NCBI RefSeq assembly: GCF_964340395.1
Contig: NC_135555.1
Span: forward strand, 13,089,246 to 13,153,245
Length of the DNA stretch: 64,000 nt
Reading direction: 5' to 3'
From: Glandiceps talaboti
Lineage: Eukaryota; Hemichordata; Enteropneusta; Spengelidae
Shown here: positions 39,431 through 53,329 of the stretch, piece by piece
How positions within the stretch are numbered: the stretch's first letter is position 1
Layout of the letters: every line of letters begins with the position of its first letter
Notes under the pieces: generated by a model
What the model saw: the letters and a program-made list of their open reading frames with translations, nothing else
Database searches by the model: none
Told to the model about the DNA's origin: nothing
Position numbers and translations under genes: made by a program

Positions 39431-42400
39431 AAAAGAAAACATGATCAAAAGAAAACATGGTTTTTATGGTAAAAATTCTTAGATGATTTGACATGTAATA
39501 CATACCCAGAACAAAGACCCTTGACACTGGGATTAACTAGGATAAATGGAGTGAGTTGATTACTTTATCCATCTTTAATATATTTTCCTCTCTAAAGTTA
39601 ATCCTATCATACCTGGATTACCTGGTGTGTGAAGAAGATTGCTAATCTGTTAAAAACCTGGTCTGAGAAGATTAAATTCTAATCTATAATGATTTGATGG
39701 AATTATTTATAAAGAAGATTTCAAGGTATATGGCAGATAGAAAAGTTGCATCATTTCACGTCTTACAAGACTTAGTCTTTTGTATGTTGGTATGTTGCCA
39801 TGGATACAGTCAACTGAATGGACTCAATTGGTAGACTGTACATGTACTCCTGGGAAGAGTCTTGCTTGCATTGTGAATTGATGGGGGGGGGGGGGGGGGT
39901 ATTAAAGGTTTGTTAGTTTTTCTGGTATGATAAACCACACAATGTCCACAATTGACAGTTAGTCATACATTGAGGTGTCATGAAGTGGACAGTGAATTCC
40001 AAAATGATGACATAGGAAGTCCAGCCCTAATGCCATAATAATTAACCATGACAAGTTGTAGAATCATACCAGAAGAGTTGTGTAGTCATGAATAGGAGGG
40101 CAAGCAAGTGTTTAACCTGGCCTCTCCCATCATTTTCCTCAATGCTGCAAGTGTGTGCCCCCCCCCTCCCCTCAGAATAACTATTAAAGTTTTAGGACTT
40201 TAATACAAGATTATTGAAGTCAGACCTGAAAGTGTGTAATACCACCTCACCCCCACCCCTACCACCTCCCCTTCCCTACCCTTCCATTCTGATAAAAAAT
40301 TGTCATGATAGAACTTGGAAGTGAACTCAATCCTGGAAGTGTGTATCCTAGCTAACCCTCACCCCAACCCCCAAGTAAAAACGGAATGTATCGTGGTAGC
40401 TGAACTTACAAAAATCAATGAACTCAAACTCAAACCTGGAAGTATTGATTTTAGCCTCCATAATATGCCAGCTGTGTTTGAAAATCAGTATTTCAGCTTT
40501 GAGTGGAACACAAGAGATTGGTTTTTATGTGACATACCGTATATATTTCATGGATGTGTATACAGCTTGAAATATAACAGAATTTGATATTCCTGTTGAG
40601 GTGTTACTTCATGAATGCCATACAGCTTGAAGTCATGAATTCAATACCACTACAACTTTCAAGTTGTTCTTAGACTATCACAAGGATGTATACAACATGA
40701 CGTACGTATTACAAGAACTTGAAACTACTAGTATTACAACTTTCATGGATGTGTACAGCATGGGGTAATGAATTTGATGCCACTGCAAATTTCAAGAGGA
40801 CACCATATGGTGAGTAGATCACGTTTTTCACATCTATTTGGTGTATTCATTGTAAAATGCCATTATTTCATTACATGTATAATACATGAACATTCCGAGT
40901 GGCATATATTTTACAAATTACAGTATTAGCTGTTACTGTTTTCAACCTGCACTGGCTGCAACTGGGACTTTCTTGTCCATCAAGTAACCAAAGGTATACT
41001 TACTAAAAATTGTTTAATTACGTATAAAAATGATATTGTACCTGTTAATGTAATGAGTGATTGACTTTATACTTGGTAATGTAGTGACAGATTTGAATCC
41101 GATGTCTTGTCAGTTTGATTTGCGTAGATGCCTCTATATAATAGTGCTAATTAAATTTTCAATATTAATTAGGTACAATCTAGGTCTTATACGTAACTTT
41201 CCGTCACAGCAATCACCGTATATTATTTCACAGCGTGTCTTCGGAATGATTATGTTTTATGCACACTCAATGTGTGTGGGGTTGATGGCGGCACATAGGG
41301 CTATACATATTCATTACCGTAATGTTTTCTGACTGTGTCATGTGTGCAGCCACACATTCAAGTTTACCTTGGTAATGATTCAATACACCACAGTGTGTAC
41401 AATATTGAGAATATATTAAGTAATCACGTCTAACAAAACAGTTTCAAAGAATTCGTCTGTAGTTAGGATAGCTTGTAATTTTGCAATGATGAAACAGGGC
41501 ATTAATTTAATTTTTGGGCTTGGTAGACAGTCAAATATATCCAAGTGAACTTACAGTTTCATCTGCAATTCTCCATTGATTTCCATTGGTCTTATATATA
41601 GACTACCAAATAACAAAGTTGGTAGTCAAGATACAATGTTTGGTAGTCTATATGCCCTTGACTACTGCCTATTTTGAGCCCTGTGAAAGAAATAGTATAT
41701 GATGTGAAAATATAATTTCTGTAACTTGACAATGATAAACTACTCAATAATATAGTCAGAATATATACTAGGGCAAAGACACTGGTTTGGAATAGAAATT
41801 TTTGAAGGGTTATGAAGTAGATTTGAATCTAAAAACCTACTGGATGATGATGTTTTGACAGCCTTTTAAAATATTTATACCAATGCTTTTATCAGATAGT
41901 ACACGTAGCAAATCCACTACATTTGTGTCAATATTTTCTTATGGGAAAGTCACAGGGTGAAATTTTGTCCAATATTTCAATTCCTAAGAGATGTTTTCTA
42001 CATGTTCGTATTAACTTCTGTCTCATCTTGTAAATTCAAATCAATATTCCCAAATGTGTCTTTCTGTGAAGTATTTTGGTTCTGAATTTATCTTTCCTTT
42101 ATATTTTTGTAGCTGAAAACAATATTTGCACAAAAATAGATCAGTGTGGAAATGAAATCACTTTTGCTGATAAATTCTGAATAAAACCTAGGTAATAAAT
42201 ACAGATTTATTCAGTATATTTATCAGTACTCACAAAACTGTTGTGACTTTTAAGTACACTGCTGCAGTCAAAAATTGTTTATCTGCCAAAATAAAGTGAA
42301 TCCAAGAAGTGAAAAAAATGTCCTGCTGCTAAATTTTATGTGCCATACATGTACAATCCATCCAGCTCAAACTTTCCTCAGAACGAGGCATGAAAAATAG

Positions 42401-43400
42401 ATTGACTGTTTGGCTTGTTCATTCTGTCATAAGTTTTCCTGAATGATAGACTCAGAAAATAAGTAAAATTTTTGACACAATACATTCAGCAAAGAAGGAA
42501 GAAATCAGATATAATTGCATCAGAAACTGCACATTTTATCAAACTTTTGGCGACTACATTTTTCATTTTTAGATGCTATAGATATCTGGATGACACATAA
42601 ATGATTCTGAGTGCTTAACTTTAATTTTAATTTCAATGTACTATAAATAAAATCTAAGTATCTATGCCTAAAAGTGAGTGATTTCCTTCATCACAGATAA
42701 TTTTCCATTGAACTAATGTTACAGGAATTTTTTCATTGTGTTGACCGTTGCCATGACAATTTTGTTTTTGTACTTAATAGATGGCATTTTTAATGCTCAA
42801 TCAATCATAAGTGTAAAACCAGTCAAGTTTACTGTTTACAGTAGTGTTTCATTTCCTGTAATTTTTTACAAGCTGATCATACAATCGTGATCCATAGATT
42901 ACTTTCTTTCACTTGTTTTAAAATATAGTCGGATAGAAACTGGCCCACTTATCTCTGTTGCCATAGTTACAGCATGATCTCATTTAAAATGAATGGCAGT
43001 CTTTAAATGTGTTATATTGAAATGACTCCTAGTTTCCATTTTTTTTTTTTACAAATACACAAGTAATATAGGCTGAACAGTTGATGTGGAATCTGAAATC
43101 TTTCCGGTTTTAGGCTTTGAAAAGTTAGGATTTTGTAAAGAAATTTTGGTAGCAATGATTTTGAAAAGTTCATTGCAAAGGTAACTGGTGACTGTTTATT
43201 TGAGCCAACATTTTCAGAAATTAATTGAGTGCTGTTTCATTCAAACAAAAAATCTGGTCAGACTTATTTCCTGTAGTACACTTGTATTAATTATTACAAT
43301 AAACTTACATATGATTTTGGGTGATAAAAAAAGCACCTTGGTAACTTACTGAATTTTGAAATCGTATAAAAAGCCCTACTGCGCCTGACATGTGTTCAGC
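39431..43400. other. no gene recognised
   Basis: AT-rich sequence with a G-run at 39883-39898 and C-rich stretches at 40155-40275. A short hairpin with 'agactaccaaa' and 'tttggtagtct' lies at 41600-41653. No exon-like frame is supported. Confidence 0.4.
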
Positions 43401-43410
43401 CATTTTGAGG

Positions 43411-43492
43411 ATTCCTGCAAGGGTTTATGGGAAAAACTCTGGTGATGACATCATTCCTGCAAGGGTTTATGGGAAACCTGGTGATGACATCA
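43411..43492. repeat. ~40-bp tandem duplication
   Basis: 'attcctgcaagggtttatgg' followed by 'gaaa..ctggtgatgacatc' occurs twice, starting at 43411 and 43453. The second copy lacks 3 bp, so a short frame stays open through both. Confidence 0.85.
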
Positions 43493-43790
43493 CATTTGAA
43501 TACCACAATTTCTTTGTTTTAGCACTCTTTGTGTGTGTGTCTTCAGACCTTCTCAGAAGACACCACAAGCATGTATATGGATGAAAAGTATCTGAAATTT
43601 TGGAACGTTAAGTAAATAAAATATTTCATCATATCCTTTGAATTTATTTGAGTGTCATTTGTTAGACGTCTTGACTATTAAAAGTATGATTAAAAAATTA
43701 AATCATTACAACACATTTATACTTTTTCCATGCTTTCTTTTTTTAAACTGACCCATCATTAAGATGTTACGATGAGAAACATGAAATTAA

Positions 43791-44067
43791 AGGGGAATAC
43801 CACACCAGGAAATAAAGGTATTTTTCATAAAACAACACATATTCATGACTTTATCTGGAGGTAATAAGCACTTCGGAGTCATGAATATTCATTGTTCATC
43901 TAATACATAATTATGCACATCTGCAAGTCCCATGGGGCAACAGTGGACCCACTGTTAGAGACAATGCAGGTGAAATAGAGATTCAGTGTAGTGGTCCTTG
44001 GTAATCACACATTTATATGTGATGTGAAATTAACTCTCCAGAACCCAAAGTTTATGGAAATTCCCCT
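43791..44067. mobile_element. TTAA-flanked MITE, 277 bp (AGGGGAAT ends)
   Basis: It is flanked by TTAA at 43787-43790 and 44068-44071. The left end is AGGGGAATACC. The right end in reverse complement is AGGGGAATTTCC. No open frame. The TTAA target duplication suggests mobilisation by a piggyBac-type transposase. Confidence 0.72.
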
Positions 44068-44381
44068 TTAAAAAGGGTCATCATATGCTGTACAGTTAAC
44101 ATTGTCATTTTTACTTTACCCATTTCCTTTTGTGCTGAGTAATCAACACCTCCATTTACAGTTAGGACCATAGACTAGGTAGTGAATTACATTCCACAGG
44201 ATCTATATGTTGTTAACATGCAGTCACTGTGCTGCTCTTGTAATATTAATTATGTTGTATGTGTGAACATCTGTGAGATTTAAAAAAGGTACATATGTGG
44301 TTTGAATAATTCAGACTTGGAGTCATGTTGATTATACCATCCATGTTTCTTTTCTGTCTCTTTTATACATTCAAACCATTT

Positions 44382-45175
44382 TTGTAGTGTAAGACAACCC
44401 CTGACTAGTAAACATGTAAAGCTGATAGTTTTTGTACATTGATAATGAATTTGTCAATGATTTTGCAGTGTAAGGCAACCCCAATAAAAAATGTAGTCCC
44501 GGTAATTGTTGTACAATGACAATAAGGGGTCCAATGATTTTGTAGTGTAACACAACCCCAGTACACATGTAGAGCTTATAGTTTTTGTACATTGATAATG
44601 ATTTTGCAGTGTAAAAGTTAAAACAAACCCTGATAAAAATATAGTCTAGTTTTCGTACATTGACTTTGAAGTGTTAGACAACCTCAGTACAAGAATGTAG
44701 TCACTAGTTAAATACATAGACCATAAATCCAACAATGTTTGTAGGACATGACAAACCCTGATAGTAATTAGTATAGTTTTTGTAGTATATGACTGATCGG
44801 TACTTTACTTAGGTTTACTTAAGTGTGTTCTGAATGCAGGCTTTCCAGCCTGTATGTTCAGATCCGTCAGGTCTGGAATTCTGCTCTGTAATTATATTTG
44901 ATGTCTAGGTTTTTCCATTGATTGTCCAGGCACTGTGCTGTGACTGTATTGTTTGAGAGTGAGTTCCAGGGATCAACAATGCAGTTTGTGAAGGAGTATT
45001 TTCTCATGTCCAGTTGTGTATGCTGTTTTGAGAGCTTGAGTGAGTGTCCACGTGTTCTATCTGATGTGTTGAGTGTTAGAAAGTTAGCAATTGATCTATT
45101 GTAGCATGACCCGATAGTACAGTTTTGTAGGACACGACAACCCCTGATAGTACAGTTTTTGTAGGACACGACAAT
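44382..45175. repeat. degenerate ~65-70 bp tandem repeat, split by a LINE fragment
   Basis: The theme 'gtagtgtaagacaacccc', then 'gatagtttttgtacattgat' recurs six or more times from 44382 to 44790. It resumes at 45107-45168 as 'gatagtacagtttttgtagg'. A foreign block (about 44830-45105) lies between. Confidence 0.7.
44830..45105 (-). pseudogene. non-LTR retrotransposon reverse transcriptase C-terminal fragment
   Basis: The - frame reads 'RTRGHSLKLSKQH', 'LDMRKYSFTN' and 'DPWNSLSNNTVTA'. This is the characteristic end of Jockey/CR1-like LINE reverse transcriptases (TRGHSLKL, then RKYFF, then WNSLP). A frameshift follows near 44870. It is 5'-truncated and lies within a tandem repeat. Confidence 0.82.
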
Positions 45176-45179
45176 GTAA

Positions 45180-47540
45180 CTTTGATGATGTTGTTTGTAT
45201 GAATTTGATATGAAAAGCCTTGGGTTCTCAGAGTGGATTATTTTGTTCAGCCCACCCTTTGCCTACAGTATTTAGATGATGACACAAAATTATCCTCTTA
45301 GGAACCTGTCTTATTCTGTGTTCATTTGATCATCATTTTGGATGCCAATTTTCCCTAAAAAGCCCAGGGGATCTATAGGTATAGATTTCCTACTTCAAAT
45401 TACATGTACATGCCTTAAACCAAAAATACTACTCCCTTATTCATACAAATCTATTTTTAAATAAATCCCCTCATCATGCTAGATGTAAATCACAGCTGAT
45501 GACATTGCTTTGTCATGAATCACTGAGTTTCCCAGTGGCACCTTGTGACAATACAAGTTTTTTTTAAAATGATGTTTGGTTCATCAAAGTGGAGCATTCT
45601 TGCATTATAATGTGTGAACAGCTGGACAGTTTTTCCCCAATTGTTAATTTTCATGTCTTTGAAAAAGCCCTGTGAAATTGGCAAAGAAAGTGAGATAAAC
45701 ACACTAAGTATTCAAGACTACGTAATTTTTGTTTTTTCAAGTCCAGTAGGTAGCTATCTAGTGATGTCTCTGGAGAAAAGTGTCTTGACTATGTTGATGG
45801 AAACACTCGGTTAATTGAGAGCACGAGTTTTTCTGCAATAAGGTAAGACATTGTATCTTTTCTCCACTCATCTAAACTCTATGTTCTCATATATCAGAGT
45901 CGATCGCATATTATGAACAAACGCAGTATCCCTTTATCAGATTTATTCACTTTTTCAAATGTAGTAATTGAAAAACACAGGAAACAAAGTCAGCACTATT
46001 ATACACATTTACAAAAAAAAACATATCCTAACGGTTTATTTGTGTCAGTGTTACAATTTCCAAAAACATGTGTGCTGCTTGTAAATATCAAAGTATACCT
46101 TATTTGCCAAAACTCATGTCAACTTGAGAGACAGACTGAACACTGGTTCTTTCACCGTCCTCCCTTTTCTGTTCATCTGTAAAAGATTGCCATAATTTTT
46201 CAAACAGATACACTAATCACAGAAATACTGTGTAAAGCAATGATGTAATTTTTTTACCCTAAAAAATTATTTCATTGCCTCAGAAATTCTTGTACATAAT
46301 GCTTTAGATTACAGCTGAAAAAATCAGTTTAGCTTTTGTAAACCAGTTATTTTTCACAAATTTTTAGAGCACGATGTCTTTTTAAATAGTGCATATTAGA
46401 GACTTTTGAAAATGTTCAGTGTTTGCTCATGATATACGACAATATAGCACTGGCAATGTGATGCTGAGCCAACCCACATACCTAGTGAACGGTGAAAATG
46501 CCTTCGAAAAGTGAAGTAATGTGTGTATTAAAGTTAATCACACAAATGAAAAATAGACAAGACATTATAAACTCTACAGTTCTGACTTGAACACCCCTGA
46601 AAAATCATGCCTTTGATGGTATTTACAGCGTTATCCATAAGAGCTTGCAGATTATAGAATGCCACAAAGCAATAAATACTGCAACAAGGTCTAATACCGA
46701 GATTATATGTATAAGGCTGTACATTAAATTGAGATGCAGTCGAGGACCAGCTAGATTGGTTTTAACCTACAAAAGAGAGTTGTTATCAATGTCTTCATAT
46801 AATATTGGCAGAGAATGTAATAGTATCATTATAACTTAGCCTGAGGGCCTCAATTTTCTGCCAATTCTGGTTTGATTAATCGGAGGGTCACAAGTTGAGA
46901 ATTTATCATGTCGTTGTTCGCATTCTTTGTGAGGCTTGACGGCGAATCTTGTAATATCTATAACTTTCATTTTAGTACTGCCAGCGGGATTATAGCGCTC
47001 CCTAGATCTGTGCAGAAAATAAGACTTTATAGAACATGTTTAATCTGATACAGGAGTATTCTTTCACAGTATTACATATTTTTATAACTTTGAATACAAT
47101 ACTGTGAATTTATCTATCAATTTGAACTGATATCAGTCTTATCAGTTCGTATAAAATTTGGCCAGACATTTATCTTCCACAACTCCGATTTGTACAACTT
47201 TGAAATACTGCATACTTTAGTTTTGATGTGGAACTGGTGTATCTTTTCAGCTGAAATCAAATTCATTGGAAATCTTTTTGTAATACCTAGCCCCTATACA
47301 GAAAACCTTGTATTTCAGAAAAAGAAATATGCACTTGGAAAATATTGATTGAAAATATAATGTGTAGTGTATTATTTTGCATTTGAGTTTCTCCTTCAAG
47401 CTTGTATCTACATCGTCACCCTAGGACCCTTCCCTAATGCATAGACACAGAATGATGTTATTCCTTGCTATAATTACTAATGATCTATCTTTCAACCTGA
47501 GGCTTTTCAGCATAACTTGAACTGATTGTAATTGTGCTGT
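45180..47540. other. no gene recognised
   Basis: AT-rich sequence with scattered short open frames of no known family and no convincing splice structure. Confidence 0.4.
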
Positions 47541-47550
47541 AGACAAGTTG

Positions 47551-47571
47551 AAGTGTGTGTGTGTGTATGTA

Positions 47572-47634
<63 letters not shown>

Positions 47635-47666
47635 ATGGATATTATGTGTGTGTGGTTGTATGTGCA

Positions 47667-47702
<36 letters not shown>

Positions 47703-47735
47703 CGTGTGTGTGTGTGTGTCTGTGCATGTATGTTT
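47551..47735. repeat. compound (GT)n microsatellite
   Basis: GT units with interruptions (GTAT, GCAT, GGTTGT) over about 185 bp. The Cys-Val and His-Thr frames on the two strands are artefacts. Confidence 0.97.
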
Positions 47736-47739
47736 TGAA

Positions 47740-49525
47740 GTCAAATACTGCTGGGCTGATTGTCTTTGTCTTTGGTAAGGATATCCCTTGGAATGTCTCG
47801 ATGAAGAATTGTTAAACACAAGATGACATTATTGTGATTTTGATATGTAAATGACATGTAAATAATATGTTAATGACACTGGTATAAAAATGATTTATTG
47901 GTGGAAAGGCCAAATTTCAAAAACTACCAGAGTTATTGGTGTGAAATTTGATGGGGATGTTTTTTAAGGTGTTTATTATTTCTTTGCTCTCATAAAGTAA
48001 ACAGTTTTGACTTCAGTATCATCTGCTGTGCTGTATACCATTGACGCTTTTCTAAAAAAATGTAGTCCTACAACTTGAAAGAATTCTTGAGATGTAGTGT
48101 AAAGCAGTAGATTTTTTTTCTTTTTGCTGGTTTAATAGTGCATTACAAATCATTCCCCTTATAGAATGAAATACTGTAACAGTGTTCGACAGGCACGCAT
48201 CTTTTCAGTATAAAATAATCACATTTCAAGCCTCAGGCATTTTTCATTGAAATTTTGCAAAATTCACCACCTTTAATTTTAAATAAGTCATGATCCAATA
48301 TCTGAGATAATTTTTTTTGGATATTAGGATTGTGCAATGTGCAAGTAAAAACTCCCTATCCAATGATGTGTATACTAGTATCCCATAGTCAAATAAAATG
48401 AAGCTAATTTCAACGTGCTATATATCTTCTCCATCACATGTTTTCCTTTTCCGTGGATCTATCCTGCAAATTTGCAGGCCCAATTCCTTCAAGTCTTTTC
48501 TTATCTTGTGTTAACGTGACTGAGTGAGGTTTGGAAAGCTGAGTCTATCAGAGATACAATTAACCCGGTGGTGCATGCTAGCTATCATTTAAAACAGCTG
48601 TGATATTGTAAATTGGTGGTTTTCCTCCGGTGAAATTACAGGCTTTAGAAGATTTATAAGTTTAATACTTGACAGTTTGGGCTGATTAGGTTGTTTCATT
48701 TGTAAGATTGTTGAAGGATAAATCCTCGTATCAAATGAAGGTAATAACACATGATTTATTGTTGGGAAATTGAATGGGTCTTCCATTATCCCTGGAAAAA
48801 AATGCCAGTCTGAGAGCAGGTAGTGGATGTCATTATGGCCTGGAATTTTACTATTGAAACGGTTACAGAGAGGTAATAGAATTTGTATTCAATGTGATGG
48901 ATTATAAATGTTATTTTGATCCATGTATTGTTTGTTTGTTTGTTAGTTATGATTTATGTTTGCTCTCTGTTATTTCCATGTAGGGCTTATTACTCTCAGA
49001 CTGGTAATTGAGTCTTCGGGTTTACCTCAGGTAGACACAAACTAAAACTGTTGTTTGTAACATTTTGATACAACTGTTGCAGTGATAAGCTATTGAATGA
49101 CCGTTATGGTTTAATTATAGTCTCAGTAGGGAGGTGTTACAGAGTTTTATTGACAGAGTTCCATAACATAAACTTGCAGTGTACTGTTTTGGGACTTCCA
49201 ATGTTTACACTATCTTGATCTCACTGGGTGCTTAGAATTGCACAACAGAGGAACTGCTATCACCCACTTATTATAATCTACCACATTGAAGAACAATAGA
49301 TTTAGTTTGTGCCTATCTTAGTATTAACTGAACGCTCGATTACCAGAGTTGTATCAGTATATTTATTCACTTTGTCTTCTGTAGAACTTACATTTGTTTA
49401 TACTTATACCTAGTCTAGCTCAGAGTATTTCACTGTTGCTTGGAGACTGATTCTGTAAAGACGATCCAAGCAACATCAAAAGATGCTAATTTAGATTTAT
49501 ATACCAAGTCTGAAATTCATCATTC
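47740..49525. other. no gene recognised
   Basis: No supported frame or RNA gene. Only short, AT-rich open frames. Confidence 0.4.
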
Positions 49526-49526
49526 A

Positions 49527-49857
49527 TTTGGATATTTATTTTGGATTTTTAATTTATAAAACAATTTTATTATTTCTTCCTACTTGAAAAATCAATGTGA
49601 AACATATACCAAGTCCTTGTTTGTAACTCAATAAATTGTAAGAGATTAGTAAATGTGTAAAAGGGTTGTTATTGTATGTACAATAACAAACTTTTCACAC
49701 AAATTTTAGCTTTTTGCAATGTACTGAGCTACAAACACAGACTTGTAATATGTTGTTTCACATTGATTAAGGTAGGAAGCCACAATAGAATTGTTTCATA
49801 AATTAAAAATCCAAAATAAATACCAAATCCTCATCCATATGGGTACTTTAAAATCTG
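49527..49857. mobile_element. self-complementary MITE, family A copy 2
   Basis: It shares with 39085-39430 the end 'ggatatttattttggatttt', the block 'tccttgtttgtaactcaata', the same central TTGTTATTGTA palindrome, and the right end 'atccaaaataaatacc'. The two copies align along the full length with scattered substitutions. Confidence 0.88.
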
Positions 49858-50180
49858 AAATAAATCAGAATGTATATTTGGTTTGTTCACTATAGATAAT
49901 GCATATAAATTATGTTACTTGCAGCTCTCATTTTTAAATGCATTTTTCTAATTTCTAGAATTTATGCCAACGGTTTGTAACAAATGTGCAAAATTTTACT
50001 CAGGTTTCTTCCTTTTGTTTTGTTTAATTTGAAATAGTTGTTTGTGAGGGTGAGTAGTGTTGAATCTTCTAGTCTGTGTACTTTTGCTATTTTCTTGTTA
50101 TTTGGGCGTGTTCTCAAAATAAAGAAGATATAATCAGGGGTTGTACATTTAGGAAAATGTTCTTTTTTAATCAACTTTCT

Positions 50181-50568
50181 TTAGGCCTAAAAAAATAATT
50201 GTTTGGTTCCGGTTACCCAACCCCATCTAGATTTTCACTGCCGACCCTAAACTTTTTTTTTATGCATTCGAGAAAAAAAAATATAAAATCACAAAAATTG
50301 TGAAGTCTCATGGATGCAGAAACTGCCATCAACTTAAAAAGACACTTTAAAATTATTCTTCCAATCTGTAATGTCTTTACATCTGTAATGGCTGTACATC
50401 TGATAGGAAGAAATAAACAACGCAGAGATCATTTGGAAAACAATGGAAAACCTGAACTAGACACTCACACAGAAAAAAAATACAATAAAATAAAAAAAAA
50501 AATCTACCTACCCCACCTATGCTAAAATTGAGTGTAATCGGAACCACACAATTTTTATATTAGGCCTT
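50181..50568. mobile_element. MITE with GGCCTAA..TGTGTGGTTCC termini, family E copy 1
   Basis: The left end is 'ttaggcctaaaaaaataatt' then 'gtttggttccggttac'. The right end in reverse complement is 'aaggcctaatataaaaattg' then 'tgtggttccgattac'. The interior contains 'ccccatctagattttcactg' (left side). A 71-codon frame inside has low-complexity Lys/Asn composition and is not credited as a gene. Confidence 0.75.
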
Positions 50569-50823
50569 ATTATAAAATTATCTTTGACCGTTTTTTTTGA
50601 TATTTTCTTTTTGATCTGTTGTCCAGTGGTTCCTAGTTTCATTGATAATTCATCGTAATTATAAAACTGTAAATTTCATTATTTTTTCACGGAAACATTT
50701 AAATGGAAGGACTATTTTTCATACTTTGGCACCGCTTTATTTTGACTGATGACTCTTTTTTCACTCCAGTATATTAGTGTACTTATAATCACATCAATTT
50801 TGATTCACACCTAGTTATTATAT

Positions 50824-51196
50824 CTGGATGAGGATTGGGTATTTATTTTGTATATTTATTTTATAAAACAATGTTATAATGGCTTTCTACTTGAAAAGTC
50901 AATGCGAAACAACATTGACAAAGTCTGTGTTTGTAACTCAATATTAAAATTAAAAAAAAAAAGATTAATAAATGTGTTAAAATGTTAGTTACTAGTATTG
51001 TAGTACAATAACAAACGTTTGTACCGGGTACACTTTTTTTTTTTTATAGCTTTTTACAATGTATTGAGTGACAAACACAGACTTAGCCTATGATGTTTCA
51101 CATTGACTTTTCAAGTAGGAAGCCATGATAAAATTGTTTTATGAATTGAAAAATCCACAATAAATAACCCAATCCTCATCCATATGGCCACTTTAA
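50824..51196. mobile_element. self-complementary MITE, family A copy 3
   Basis: The left end is 'ggatgaggattgggtattta' and the right end 'aacccaatcctcatccatat' is its complement. It shares 'aagtctgtgtttgtaactca' and the inverted 'gagtgacaaacacagactta' with the other copies. A small insertion with 'gtaccgggtac' interrupts the central palindrome. Confidence 0.88.
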
Positions 51197-51199
51197 TTA

Positions 51200-53270
51200 C
51201 CTTTAGTTACTCAGAATGCACCATTGAAAGTGATTCCATTTTCATGTCAATTTATATTTTTGGCACAAAACATTATTTCAGCTAAGGTACAGTGAGTTAA
51301 AATCTGTTTAGATCCAAAATACATGTATATATGTTGACAGTAATAATCAATGAAAGGAAATGGAGGAAGACATATATATTGAGTCCAAATGAATGTTGTG
51401 TACAATTTTCAATAACGGGTGCTGTCATTCTCGCAAGCCAGGACACATTTTTTTCAACTGACGCAACGAAAAATGATGGCGGTGCATCTTGGACAGTGTC
51501 ATATTAAAGAGGCCTGTGGTTTGCGATGATTGGGTATTAGCTCTTTCCATCGATATATCCATTTGCGCAAACCAGAGAACTTTTCTGCTCTTACTTGTAA
51601 AAAAACATCCTGATAGTATTACCACCGTGTCCATATCATGTCTTGCTTCAAAAATCGTATGTAATATGATATGGTTTCCATGGTTTCCAGAAGCCTGACA
51701 AAGACAATCTATCCGTTGTAAGGATCGAGTGAAACCTAAATTACCATCTTAAGATATCTACAGATATTCAAACATGATCATCTTTCTATTATAATTTAAA
51801 GTGCTTACAAATGTCCATCTACAGCTTCCTGTTCCAACTAACTATCAGAGGTAGCAATACTCTGCAGGCCATCATTTGCTTGTCTTTCCTTTTTCTACCC
51901 AATTACCCGAAAAATGTCGAGAGTCCATTTCCTGTCTCTAGCCATGATATTGAAAAGTCTTTAATTGTCTCTGCTGACAAGACCTTTGACTTGTTTTGTC
52001 ACATATTTATGAAGACTGAAAAAGTCAGTTCTTTTTCCTGTAATCTGAGTTAGCTTTTGGATTTTCAAGTATATTCGTGAAATTTTGATTCATGGAGTAA
52101 ATCTCCGCATGACTGCAAAACATGATGTCTTAAACTAGCTAGATTTTAAAAAAAGGACATCTTTGCGAGTGCCCATTTTGAGAAACCACGAAATCTCTTG
52201 CGAATCTTGTAAAACCTGATCTTTGTATTAAAAATTAGACTCGACTGTCTCAATTTGTCAGTGCCCACCTGTGGTACACAGATTACTAGTTGAACACTAA
52301 TTCCAGTGAGATTTTAAATAAATTTCTTAATGGAAATGAATTATTAAATCATGAGCAAATATGAAATCTCTCATGTTTCGAAATATGAAGCTTGTGAGAA
52401 AAAAACATCTTGATATATGCCCACCTGTGATAGATGGATTACTAGTGATGAATTGTTACTAATACTTTATGCTAACTCCATCATGTCTGTCTGTCTGTCT
52501 GTCTATACATCCATCCACTGTTCATCAATATCAGTTGGGCACTATAGGCAAACCCATTCAGTCAAGATTTTTCCACAAAGACTATGTTCTGCAGTTACAT
52601 GAAATATTAGTCATCCAACTCCGAGATTTCACTTTCATTATAAAATGTATGTAAAAGGTCACTGAAATTACTCAGTATAGATATTGAACTATAATTTGAG
52701 TATAAATGAAACCTGACTTCACTAGACTTCATCTACCATTACTAGAGAAGTCATTATGATGTGGCTTAGCTTTCAGTTCTGATTCTATCTTCACTAATAG
52801 ACCGATGGGACTACACGTATATGTGCATTAGTAGGCACAAAGGTATATCATATATACACTACAAATGCTTTGCTAAAACCAGTTTGAAACAAGAGTATGT
52901 ATGTGTATAGAAACATGATATCAAATTGGTTGAGATCTCTCCTTGCATGTACACTTGACTGTTTTTTTATCAAAATCGATTGAAATTCTCAGCTTTGACT
53001 TAACCTAAATACATTTCGTAATTTCTCTTGAATAAAATTATCAATGAGAGGACTGTTTTTCTAAAAAAAGGACATGGTCAAAAATGTTCCAACACTCTTC
53101 TTGTTTTAGTTAAATTAAATCATTCCCCATTACATTGTTCAATAAAGTATGCTTACAGTACTCAGTGTTATATCTACTGTGAAAATTCATCAATTTGCAA
53201 TTGAAACTGTGTTAAATGTATACATTCAATCTGGTTTAGCGGTGCTTATTTTATTCGCTTCAATTCCATC
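51200..53270. other. no gene recognised
   Basis: Includes a short (TCTG)n tract at 52485-52504. No frame of a known family. Confidence 0.4.
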
Positions 53271-53329
53271 CTTCAGGTGTAGTTAACAAACCTGTTCTTG
53301 CAAAAAGATGTTCTTATGCAATTTTTTTT

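Noticed and set aside
45913-46182. 89-codon + frame
   Set aside because: It has no recognisable domain or splice partner, and its composition is what AT-rich random sequence would give.
47421-47819. His-Thr and Cys-Val frames
   Set aside because: They come from the (GT)n microsatellite.
50310-50525. 71-codon frame as a small gene
   Set aside because: It lies wholly inside a MITE and is rich in Lys and Asn from A-rich sequence.
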